A stretch of 64,000 nt of DNA. Origin: Polyangium jinanense (GTDB lineage: Bacteria > Myxococcota > Polyangia > Polyangiales > Polyangiaceae). The stretch covers positions 62,001 to 126,000 of the forward strand of contig NZ_JAGTJJ010000028.1 in assembly GCF_028435365.1 (NCBI RefSeq), given 5' to 3'. This document shows, one piece after another, positions 8,907 to 16,867 of the stretch. A program made the translations under genes and the position numbers. The first letter of the stretch is position 1; every line of letters starts with the position of its first letter. The notes under the pieces are model-generated. The model made no database searches and was not told where the DNA came from. It was given only the letters and a program-made list of their open reading frames with translations.

Positions 8907-11054
8907 CTATGCGCTTTCGTCTGCGATGATCATGTCGGCGATCAGGTCGGCGTGTGCCGTGATCGGGAGGTGGTTGTTCGCTCGGACGTGCGTGGGGAAG
9001 ATGCTGCAGTCCGCGATACGAAGGCCCTCGATACCGTACACGCGGGCCTGCTCGTCGCACACGGCCATTGGATTGCTGGCCGGACCCATGCCGCAGGTAC
9101 CGCTGGCGTGGAAATGCCCCGAGACCATTGGATGGAGCTGCTGTACCGTCGTCGGCACGATCGGGGTGAAGTTCGGGTCGAGCCAGTTTTGGAAGAAGGG
9201 CTGCGAGGGGTCCATCATCGCCGCGTGCGTGACCTGCGCAGCTTCGACGAGCGCCTCGGCGTCCTTCGCCGCCGGGTCGTTCAGGAGCCCCTGGAAAATC
9301 TTGGGTGTCACCCGCGGATCCGGTGATTCCACGAATACGCCCCGGCCACGCGAGCGCGGCTTGTAGTTGGCCACGCCCATCCGCACGAGCCGCTTGTAGT
9401 TGGTCCGGATGGCGCGCTTTGCAGCCAGCCCATGGTCGAAGACGTTGATCTTCGCGTTCGCGAGGTCGTTGTTGCCGGTCGAGAGGAGGTAGACGATCTC
9501 CGGCGATTCGTCGAACAACGTCGGCGGATTGCCGACCCTGAACTTGGGGTCCGTCCGCACCTGGTCCGTCCGCAGGCGCCCGCCGTACGTGAGGCCCTGG
9601 AACATCAGCGGCAGGTCCCTCCTCGTGCGGTACACGATGTTGATTCCGACGTGCTGCAAGATGTTCGCGCCGACGCCGGGCAACTTGTGAAGCAAGGGCG
9701 TCCCTTTCGGCATGCGTTTGGGATCCCCCACGCCCGATCGCAGCAGGATCGCGGGCGTCCCATAGGGGCCCGCGGCAAGGATGACGTTCGGGCAGAGGGC
9801 GGTCTTCATCACCCACACGCCATTCTGGTTCTGAAGGTATTCGACGCCCGCCGTCTGGAGGCCGCCGCCGGGCTTCTTCACGAAGAGCACGCGGTTCACG
9901 ACCGCCTGGCTCTCGAGCTTGAGGTTTGGCTTGTCGCGCACCGGGTCGATGGCGACGATCAGGGCGCTCCGGCGCTCGTCGTACTTGTCGACGCGGTGGA
10001 AGCTCAGGGACTGGCGCCCGCCCGCGACCGGGTTTCCCTGGCTGTCGAAGCCGACGTAGCCGAGCGGGGCCTTGTGGAAGTTGTTCGTCGTGTTCGCGAG
10101 GAAGTTCCAATCGTTGATGTCGTCGACGAAATCTAGCGGCAGCTTGTCGTGGGCGGCCGAATTCGTCAGCGATTGGACGATATCTATCAGCACCGGATTG
10201 ATGCGCGGGGTCGTGACGTTCGGGCGGGTATCACCGAGCAGCGGTCCGCCGATCCGACCGATCTCGATGTACCCGGTGCCGCTGTGGGTGCTCGGATCGA
10301 TCGCGGGGTGCTCGATGTCGATGTCGTTCTCCGCCTTTTTATAGTGGGTGAGCATCGAGCTGCGGTTCCAGGGCGTAAGCTTGGTCCCGGGCCCCGAGCC
10401 GGTGGGGACGGGGAGCCCTCCCGGGTCGATCTGGAGGTGCTCGTCATCGATGATATCGACGACCCGGAAGGGCTGGCCATCTTGGTCGAGGCGGATGTAG
10501 TCGCCCGCTTTCAGCTCCGACGTGAAGTTGTTGCCCGAAACGATGTTCGTGCCGACGAACTGGAGGTTGCCCAGGCTTCCGGCGCCGTCGCGCAGGTAAT
10601 GGTCCCACTCGTCGTAGTCCTCGGGGGCGGCCCGATAACACACCATGCCGTAATGGTGGCTGCTACCCCCGACCATCTTGCCCATCGCCTGATCCCCCAT
10701 CGGGACCTGGAACCCGTAGCCGGTCGTTTCCGGCTCCCCGACGTAGGGCCAATCCTTCGACTCGTAGTCGTCGAACGTGCTTTGCGTGCCCTCCGCCCGC
10801 CGAGCGTTCGGCGTCGGCATGTCGATGCCCGCCTCCAGCGCGAGCACCTTGAATCCCTCGTTGACCAGGCGGTTGATCACGATCGCACCGCCGGAGCCCG
10901 TCCCGCAGACGATGAAGTCGAAATCGCCCTGGTCCGGCGTTTCCGCCTTCGCCACGCCCGGAAGGGCATGGCCGAATGCAATGATGCCGAGGCTGACGCC
11001 CCCCGTGACCGCGACGAACTTTCGCCTGGACAATGTATCGTTATGATTCGACAT
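8907..11054 (-). CDS. Tat-exported GMC family oxidoreductase
   Basis: A 715-residue FAD-dependent glucose-methanol-choline oxidoreductase. A twin-arginine signal (SRRKFVAV, then a hydrophobic stretch ending LPGVAKA) lies in the first 40 residues, so the folded flavoprotein is probably exported. The FAD-binding motif CGTGSGGAIVINRL follows with the distal acid in LALEAG; MVGGSSHHYGMVCYRA resembles the first GMC signature. The C-terminal catalytic region contains HPMVSGHFHASGTCGMG, with the active-site His, and SIFPTHVRANNHLPI. Cholesterol oxidase-like or alcohol/sugar oxidase roles are both possible. Start ATG 11054 was chosen because it places the Tat motif near the N-terminus; the in-frame extension to 11114 has no such logic. 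Confidence 0.9.
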   Translation of the reverse strand: MSNHNDTLSRRKFVAVTGGVSLGIIAFGHALPGVAKAETPDQGDFDFIVCGTGSGGAIVINRLVNEGFKVLALEAGIDMPTPNARRAEGTQSTFDDYESKDWPYVGEPETTGYGFQVPMGDQAMGKMVGGSSHHYGMVCYRAAPEDYDEWDHYLRDGAGSLGNLQFVGTNIVSGNNFTSELKAGDYIRLDQDGQPFRVVDIIDDEHLQIDPGGLPVPTGSGPGTKLTPWNRSSMLTHYKKAENDIDIEHPAIDPSTHSGTGYIEIGRIGGPLLGDTRPNVTTPRINPVLIDIVQSLTNSAAHDKLPLDFVDDINDWNFLANTTNNFHKAPLGYVGFDSQGNPVAGGRQSLSFHRVDKYDERRSALIVAIDPVRDKPNLKLESQAVVNRVLFVKKPGGGLQTAGVEYLQNQNGVWVMKTALCPNVILAAGPYGTPAILLRSGVGDPKRMPKGTPLLHKLPGVGANILQHVGINIVYRTRRDLPLMFQGLTYGGRLRTDQVRTDPKFRVGNPPTLFDESPEIVYLLSTGNNDLANAKINVFDHGLAAKRAIRTNYKRLVRMGVANYKPRSRGRGVFVESPDPRVTPKIFQGLLNDPAAKDAEALVEAAQVTHAAMMDPSQPFFQNWLDPNFTPIVPTTVQQLHPMVSGHFHASGTCGMGPASNPMAVCDEQARVYGIEGLRIADCSIFPTHVRANNHLPITAHADLIADMIIADESA

Positions 11055-11506
11055 ACTCCCCCATGCCCGGACCGGAAACGCTGGGCGCGCGATCCCCTCG
11101 CGCCAACCTGTCACTCGGAAGGGCGTCCGCCCCGCGCGCAGGGCGGAGCGCTCCGACGAATCACCGTGTACGCCCAGAGTCCTCTCATGGGCGCGCGTCG
11201 GCTTTCGGTACGCTGGATCACGGTACCTCGGGAGTCAAGCTTTCGCGACTCCTTCGATCATGCCGGATTGGGGCGAAATCGTAAAAGCGGGCCGCCTCGA
11301 ACGCGTGGGCCTTTGGCCCTACGACGTGCGCCGTGCAGGATGCCCCTACAAGACCGCCAAGGTGATGACGCGTGGTGCGCGTTCGCTCGTGGAAACACGC
11401 GTGACCACGCTCATGAATTGCCCGTCGTGCCCATGCCGCCCGGGCACGCTCGGCCGCTCCCGTGGCACCCGGACGAACGGCCCTCGGGGACGGCCATACC
11501 GACGGG
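11055..11506. other. Gene-free stretch upstream of GMC operon
   Basis: About 450 bp with no convincing coding frame. The first 100-150 bp before the GMC gene should hold its promoter. The remainder reads like decayed coding sequence, but no family could be recognised in any frame. Confidence 0.4.
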
Positions 11507-11605
11507 TCAAGTCGTGCCGGGCGTCTCGAACCTCGCAAACCGCGCGAACAGCGGTGGGAGCACGAGCAGATTGAGCAGCGTGGAGCTTACGAGCCCGCCC
11601 AGGAT
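11507..11605 (-). pseudogene. C-terminal remnant of an RND efflux pump gene (CzcA/CusA type)
   Basis: The leftward frame ending at the TGA at 11507 reads ILGGLVSSTLLNLLVLPPLF then ARFARFETPG. This is the last transmembrane helix and tail of heavy-metal or multidrug RND transporters, where G-G-L-x-S-S-T-x-L-T-L-x-V-L-P is standard. Only about 30 codons survive of a protein of about 1000 residues. The frame runs without a break into the antisense of the neighbouring pseudogene, showing an abrupt junction near 11605. Confidence 0.6.
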
Positions 11606-11988
11606 GCCCAGCAGCAAGGCCTCGTCGATGCGCTCCTGGGCGGCACGCTCACGGCGCTGACGGTCAAGGGGAATCCGAAGGACGCATCGCTCGTGCTCCA
11701 ATCCCTCGGACGATTGCTGGTCGTCATCGTCAAGATCGCATACTGGACGAATTACCCGGATCACAGGGGCCGCGATACCCCGCTGGGGTGGGGGTCCGGG
11801 GCCATTGCTGTTCTCCGATCCGGCGAACCTGAACACCAGCCCCAACGACATCAATAAAAGGGGTCGAGGACAAATACGGTCTTGCGTTCATCGAAGCCGA
11901 TGTCCCGGCCAACGCCGCGGACTCCGAGGACGCGCTCGCCGAGCTCCTAGCGAAGGATCTAGCGCGGACGCTGATCCTGGACGATTAG
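11606..11988 (+). pseudogene. Broken inverted copy of the GMC partner gene
   Basis: This segment matches the C-terminal half of the gene at 8055-8894 but lies in the opposite orientation. Shared protein pieces are GGTLTALTVKG, DASLVLQSLGRLLVVIVKIA and EDKYGLAFIEADVPANAADS. Small insertions near 11795 (GGGGGTCCGGGGCC against GGGGTCCGGGCC) break the frame, and roughly 45-50 bp is deleted near 11857, joining AATAA directly to AAGGGGTCGAGG. It ends LILDD followed by TAG. It cannot make the full protein. Confidence 0.85.
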
Positions 11989-12114
11989 CGCCCGCCACGT
12001 GCGGCCTATTCGGTTCGGATGATAACATGGTAGCCGTGATTACAGGCACTTCCTGCAACCCCGCTCTTCAGGGGGGCAGACGCGTCCAGCCTGTCATGTT
12101 ACCGTGGCCGCCCC

Positions 12115-13758
12115 ATGCCTTCCGGTCCCGAGCGTCCTCTGGGGGAAGCGGGCTACGCGGCCCCTCCCGCTGCATCGTCGGATCCGCATGCCTCTGCGCC
12201 CTCCATCGTCGTGCGTTCCTCGATGGCGAGCCTGAGCATCCTCGGTTCGGAGATGACGTCGTACTCGACGCCTGACGCTGCTCTCGCAGCGGTCACGCCG
12301 CAGGCGGGCAGCAAGGCCTGTCCGACCTGTAGCAGGACGTACCCTCCCCACTTCAACGTCTGCCCGCAAGATGGGGCGGCGCTCTCCCTCCACGACGAGC
12401 TCGTCGGAACCACGCTCCGGGACACGTTCCGGCTCGTGCGTGTCCTCGGCGAGGGCGGCATGGGGCGTGTTTACGAGGCGCAACACACGCGCATTGCAAG
12501 CAAGCGATTCGCCATCAAAATGCTGCACCCCGAGTACGCCCGGCAGCCGGATGTGCTCGCTCGCTTCATCCGGGAGGCCGAAGCTACAGCAACCATCAAG
12601 AGCCTTCACGTTCTCGAAGTCTACGACGTCGATCGTACGCCAGATGGCCGTGCCTACATCGTCGGCGAGCTTCTCCAGGGGCGTGAGCTCGCCGAACACC
12701 TGGAGCGATCAGGCAAGATGGCGCTCGGTCCGGCGGTGCGAATCGTCCGGCAGATCTGCAAGGCGCTCCATGCGGCCCACGCTAAAGGGATCGTCCATCG
12801 GGACATGAAGCCGGAGAACGTCTTTCTCACCGGCGATCTGGAGAAACCCACGGCCAAGATCCTTGATTTCGGCATCTCGAAGGTCGACTCCGGCACCGGG
12901 CCCGCGCTCACCAAGACCGGGATGATCATGGGCACGCCTTCGTACATGTCACCCGAGCAGGCGAAGGGGCAGAAAATCGATCATCGCACCGATATCTATG
13001 CCGTCGGCGCGATCCTGTATGCCGTGCTCACGGGTCGGAGACCCTTCGACGGAGACGAGCCGACCTCGATCCTCATGCGTGTGCTCTCGGAGGATCCGCC
13101 GCGCCCGCGAACCCTCGAGCCCAGCATCCCGGACAACGTCGAGATGATCATCCAGCGGGCCATGGCGAAAGAGCCGCAGGACCGATTCCAGGATATCCGT
13201 GAGCTCGACGAGGCCCTGACGCCGTTCGATCCGGAAGCGTCCAGCGCGGGCACCAGCGTGACCGGGAGCTCTGCTTCGGCGGGTGTCTCGCTGAAGCGAC
13301 GCGAGAACGCGCTCATCTCGGACAGGATGCTCCTGGCCGGCACCGCCGCGATCGGTGCGTGCGGCGCCGCGGGGATGCTCATCGCAGCGGTCGCGTCGAT
13401 TCTGCGGCTTTCGCGCGGAGCCTCTGTCCGTGGCAACATCACAGGGGGAGAGTCAGCATTCCTAATTTTGGTCGTCGGAGGCCTCGTGCTCGCGATTGGC
13501 GGGTTCTTCGCCCGCCGTGCGTACCGGATCGTTTGGCAGGACGATGCCAAAGTCTCGGAGCTCCTCGCACGGCTCTTCCCGATCGTCGCCGGAGGCCTCG
13601 GCGTCTATGGCGCGAGCACGATCCTCATTCACCTGTTCGAGACGGTGTTGCTACGGCAGGCCATCGGCGTGGCGTGGGCGCCGTGGGACGTGCTGCAGCT
13701 CGTTTTCGGTGTCGGGTGGGCCGTGGGGACGTTCAGGGTGAACGCACCACCGAAGTGA
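12115..13758 (+). CDS. Membrane Ser/Thr protein kinase with N-terminal Cys4 motif
   Basis: A 547-residue eukaryote-type kinase. Before the kinase domain there is a CPTCSRTYPPHFNVCPQDG motif (about residues 63-81), a probable zinc ribbon common in myxobacterial kinases. The kinase domain (about 103-370) has GEGGMGRVYE, the ATP-binding Lys in FAIKML, HRDMKPEN, DFG and GTPSYMSPEQ, so it should be active. Several hydrophobic segments follow (about 405-430, 445-470, 485-545), giving a multi-pass membrane tail in place of an ectodomain. The N-terminal 60 residues are low-complexity and the true start could lie downstream (for example the Met of MASLSILG). It is first of three kinases in the same direction; no shared transcript is certain because the gap is 105 bp. 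Confidence 0.9.
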   Translation: MPSGPERPLGEAGYAAPPAASSDPHASAPSIVVRSSMASLSILGSEMTSYSTPDAALAAVTPQAGSKACPTCSRTYPPHFNVCPQDGAALSLHDELVGTTLRDTFRLVRVLGEGGMGRVYEAQHTRIASKRFAIKMLHPEYARQPDVLARFIREAEATATIKSLHVLEVYDVDRTPDGRAYIVGELLQGRELAEHLERSGKMALGPAVRIVRQICKALHAAHAKGIVHRDMKPENVFLTGDLEKPTAKILDFGISKVDSGTGPALTKTGMIMGTPSYMSPEQAKGQKIDHRTDIYAVGAILYAVLTGRRPFDGDEPTSILMRVLSEDPPRPRTLEPSIPDNVEMIIQRAMAKEPQDRFQDIRELDEALTPFDPEASSAGTSVTGSSASAGVSLKRRENALISDRMLLAGTAAIGACGAAGMLIAAVASILRLSRGASVRGNITGGESAFLILVVGGLVLAIGGFFARRAYRIVWQDDAKVSELLARLFPIVAGGLGVYGASTILIHLFETVLLRQAIGVAWAPWDVLQLVFGVGWAVGTFRVNAPPK

Positions 13759-13863
13759 GAAGCCAATCGCTCACGGACAGGGCATGTAAACCGGCCGCCC
13801 CGCGCGGCTCGGGGGATGTTTCACCTGTCCTCGCATCCGGTATATTGGAGAGCCTGAACCTCA

Positions 13864-15345
13864 ATGAGTGATGATCCCGAGCTAAAACAGTATACAGCAC
13901 GAATCGGAACGGTCCTCCGGGGCAAATGGCGCATCGATTCGCTCATCGGCGTCGGCGGGATGGCTGCGGTTTACGAGGCGACACACAGGATCGGCCGGCG
14001 CTGCGCAATCAAAATCCTCCATCCGGAAATCGCGGTCTCCAAGGAGCATCGAGCCAGGTTCGAGCAAGAGGCGCTCGCAGTAAACCAGCTCGGTCACCCC
14101 GCAGCCGTCAATGTCCTAGACATTGACACGAGCGAAGATGGATCGCCGTTCTTGGTGATGGAGTTGCTCGATGGTGAATCGCTCGGCAAGCGCGCTCATC
14201 GCTCCGGCGGCATCGAGGAGCGCGAGCTGCTCCGCATCGTCTCGACCGTGCTCGAAGTGCTCGATGTCGCGCACGGGCTCGGCATCGTTCATCGAGACAT
14301 CAAACCTGATAATCTGTTTTTGACCTCTTCAGGCGGCGTCAAAGTCCTCGACTTCGGGATCGCTCGAATGAAACAGGGCGGCTCCAATGTTCGTACACGT
14401 ATCGGCTCGATGCTCGGGACGATACCTTATATGTCGCCCGAGCAAATCGCTGGTCGCGAAATCGATGGGCGGGCCGACGTCTTCGCCGTCGGCGCCACGA
14501 TGTTTCGGATCCTGACAAAACGCCATGTGCACGAGGGCTCCATGGAAAGCGAGCTCCTCATCAAGATGGCGACGCAGCCTGCGCCGGCCCTGCGCACCGT
14601 TGCCCCCTCTGTCAGCCCAGAGGTTTGCGCCATCGTCGATCGCGCGCTCGCTTTCGATCTATCGCGCCGCTATCCAACGGCCCGCGCCATGCGTGAAGAC
14701 ATCGAGCGAGTTCTGGGCGCCAAGGCTACCCCTCACGCGCCAGTTCCGGTGTCGATCCGAGCCGACGCGTCGACTGGAATCAGTGTCGATGGGCCGACGA
14801 TGGCTGCTCCTGCTCCCGACCAAGCGATGCAGGCACCAATGGTCACTCCTGCTCCCGACCAAGCGATGCAGGCACCCGTCGCCACGTCCGTGCGGCCTCA
14901 ATCTGCTGCAACCAGCGCAGGAGCAGGCTCGAATTCCCGGTTCTTGATGATTGCAGTGATTGGCTCTTTTGCTGTCGCTGTATGCCTCGCCGTTGTCTTC
15001 TTCGTCGTTCGTTCGGGGGACTCCGCCGAAGACACTCGTGAGAGCGCGGACGATGACACATCTCGAGAGGACAAGGCGAGCGGCACGATGGCCGCGTCTT
15101 CCAATACCAGCAAGCCATCCTCGACCGCTGGGCCCTCATCGACGCGCCGGCCCGCCCCAAATGGCAAGTATCGGCTACTCCTCAAGGACGGCAAATATCC
15201 ATTTTGCGTCACGTCGAAATTGAAAAATGCATATCCAGTACGCACGAATGACGAGGGCGTCAAAGTGTGCAGTGGCACCCCCGAAGGGCCCATTCCGGTT
15301 GACGGCCTCAAAGCCTACCACCCCTCCGAGTTTCAATGGGAATAG
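13864..15345 (+). CDS. Transmembrane Ser/Thr protein kinase
   Basis: A 493-residue kinase. Kinase domain about 18-275 with GVGGMAAVYEA, Lys in CAIKIL, HRDIKPDN, DFG and GTIPYMSPEQ. A proline/alanine-rich linker holds two copies of APDQAMQAP encoded by a 39-bp tandem duplication at about 14807-14884. One transmembrane helix (about 358-382, FLMIAVIGSFAVAVCLAVVF) leads to an ectodomain of about 110 residues: an acidic/Ser-rich stretch followed by KYRLLLKDGKYPFCVTS with two cysteines in the last 50 residues. The ribosome site GGAGAG precedes ATG 13864. Its kinase domain closely resembles that of the kinase at 19342-21009, so the two look like paralogues with different ectodomains. Confidence 0.92.
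   Translation: MSDDPELKQYTARIGTVLRGKWRIDSLIGVGGMAAVYEATHRIGRRCAIKILHPEIAVSKEHRARFEQEALAVNQLGHPAAVNVLDIDTSEDGSPFLVMELLDGESLGKRAHRSGGIEERELLRIVSTVLEVLDVAHGLGIVHRDIKPDNLFLTSSGGVKVLDFGIARMKQGGSNVRTRIGSMLGTIPYMSPEQIAGREIDGRADVFAVGATMFRILTKRHVHEGSMESELLIKMATQPAPALRTVAPSVSPEVCAIVDRALAFDLSRRYPTARAMREDIERVLGAKATPHAPVPVSIRADASTGISVDGPTMAAPAPDQAMQAPMVTPAPDQAMQAPVATSVRPQSAATSAGAGSNSRFLMIAVIGSFAVAVCLAVVFFVVRSGDSAEDTRESADDDTSREDKASGTMAASSNTSKPSSTAGPSSTRRPAPNGKYRLLLKDGKYPFCVTSKLKNAYPVRTNDEGVKVCSGTPEGPIPVDGLKAYHPSEFQWE
14807..14884 (+). repeat. 39-bp in-frame tandem repeat in kinase linker
   Basis: Two units with 39-bp period; about 32 bp per unit is conserved (CTCCTGCTCCCGACCAAGCG and following bases). It lengthens the juxtamembrane linker by 13 residues. 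Confidence 0.8.
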
Positions 15346-15588
15346 CTAGAGGCGTGCACCTTCGGGACGGGGCTTTGGGCTCCGGCGATGCGGGCGGCGT
15401 CCAGCGAGCTACGGCCCGTTGCACTGTGGTCATCCTTGTAGGCTGATGTCGGTGTACGGGACCAACTCCACGAACATCACGGAACTACACAGCTTTCCGT
15501 GCCGTGGGGTGGATCGAGCATGATGTCCACTCGGACGGCGGTGCGGTTCCTCCGCTCTCAGCACCTTTGTCCGTGTACACTCCTCGAC

Positions 15589-16860
15589 ATGGCAGGGATC
15601 ATCCCACCCAAGGGGCGCTCGAGCACCGACGATGACGTCACGGTGCCGATGATCGGGAACCGACGCGACGCATCCGTCGTTGAGCTCTCGAACTCGGCGC
15701 TTGGGGAAGAAAAGACTACGGTACGGTGGACGGACGACGCACCCACGTTGGTGCGCTCAGACAATGACGCACCCACGTTGGTGCGCTCGGACAACCAAGC
15801 GCCAGCGCTGATCGGGAGCTTGATCTCGGAGAGGTACCGCGTCCACGAGCTTCTCGGGGAGGGCGGCATGGGAGCCGTGTACCGCGGCGAGCAGGTGCAC
15901 CTGCGCAAGCAGGTCGCGATCAAAGTCCTCCAGCCGGGCGCCCGGAACCTCCCCCAGATCGTGGCGCGGTTCGAGCGCGAGGCGATCGCGGGGGCGCATA
16001 TCCAGCATCCGAACGTGGTCTCGGCGAGCGACTTCGGTCAGCTCCCGGATCGGTCGCATTTTCTCGTCCTCGAGTATGTCGAGGGCACCCCGCTCCAGGA
16101 CGTGATCGCCTCGGCACCGCTCCCCGCGCGACGCGCGCTCCACATCGCGAGGCAGATCGCGTCTGCTCTGGAGGCGGTACACGCGAAGGGGATCGTGCAC
16201 CGCGATGTGAAGCCGCAAAACATCCTTCTCGGCGCCCATGATCAGGTCAAGCTCATCGATTTCGGCCTCGCCAAGGTGAACGTAGAGCTCCTGTCCACCG
16301 AAAGCCGCGAGGCCGCGCGCAAAGGCCAGGACCTCACCGCTGCCGACCAAGTCCTCGGCACGCTCAGTTATCTCGCGCCGGAGGCCGTGCGCGGCATGGA
16401 GGCCGTCGATGCTCGCGCGGATCTTTATGCGCTTGGACTCATGTTGTACGAAATGCTGTCCGGGCGAGGCCCGTTCGACGCGAGCGACGGCCAATCTTCC
16501 TTCCGGCAGCGGCTCCTCGAGGAAGCGCCCCCACTCCGCCAGCGTGCTCCGGGAGCAGGTATCCGCCCCGAAGTAGAGGCGATCGTGATGCGGCTCGTCC
16601 AGCGAGACCCAACCCAACGTTATCCGACGGCGACCAACGTGATCGCGGCCATCGACGGGGCCATTGCGGCGATGGAGGGCGCGCCGAGGCAGATCGAGCC
16701 GACCGTTTCGATGCACCTCGGTGCTCCGGGGCACCCGACGAGCGCGACGCCGCTCGCGCCCCGGTGGACCTCGCCGGCGATGCGGCCGTGGCTCATTGCG
16801 TCCATCGTCGTATCGCTCTTGCTCAGCGTCGCGCTCTTGATCGCCATCCTGAGCAACTGA
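15589..16860 (+). CDS. Tail-anchored Ser/Thr protein kinase
   Basis: A kinase of 423 residues if translated from ATG 15589 (MAGIIPPKG). In-frame GTG 15499 and ATG 15520/15523 would add 22-30 residues that do not look protein-like, although GGTGGAT precedes 15520. The N-terminus holds a duplicated DAPTLVRSDN decapeptide. The kinase domain (about 78-345) shows GEGGMGAVYRG, Lys in VAIKVL, HRDVKPQN, DFG and GTLSYLAPE. The last 25 residues form a single hydrophobic helix (LIASIVVSLLLSVALLIAIL) with almost nothing beyond it, so the kinase is probably held at the inner membrane by its tail without an ectodomain. It converges with the penicillin-binding protein gene 7 bp away. Confidence 0.88.
   Translation: MAGIIPPKGRSSTDDDVTVPMIGNRRDASVVELSNSALGEEKTTVRWTDDAPTLVRSDNDAPTLVRSDNQAPALIGSLISERYRVHELLGEGGMGAVYRGEQVHLRKQVAIKVLQPGARNLPQIVARFEREAIAGAHIQHPNVVSASDFGQLPDRSHFLVLEYVEGTPLQDVIASAPLPARRALHIARQIASALEAVHAKGIVHRDVKPQNILLGAHDQVKLIDFGLAKVNVELLSTESREAARKGQDLTAADQVLGTLSYLAPEAVRGMEAVDARADLYALGLMLYEMLSGRGPFDASDGQSSFRQRLLEEAPPLRQRAPGAGIRPEVEAIVMRLVQRDPTQRYPTATNVIAAIDGAIAAMEGAPRQIEPTVSMHLGAPGHPTSATPLAPRWTSPAMRPWLIASIVVSLLLSVALLIAILSN
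15736..15795 (+). repeat. 30-bp tandem repeat in kinase N-terminus
   Basis: Two 30-bp units differing at two positions (GACGCACCCACGTTGGTGCG core), encoding DAPTLVRSDN twice. Length-variable by slippage in principle. Confidence 0.85.
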
Positions 16861-16867
16861 CCGAGAC

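Noticed and set aside
7366..10110. Leftward 914-codon frame
   Set aside because: Overlaps the GMC gene, its partner and copy A in another frame; low-complexity Arg/Pro/Gly content.
11055..11506. Small protein genes in several frames
   Set aside because: No ribosome sites, no signal peptides, no recognisable family and biased composition.
15499..15588. N-terminal extension of the third kinase from GTG 15499
   Set aside because: The extra residues lack protein-like character and precede a better-placed ATG; kept only as an alternative start.
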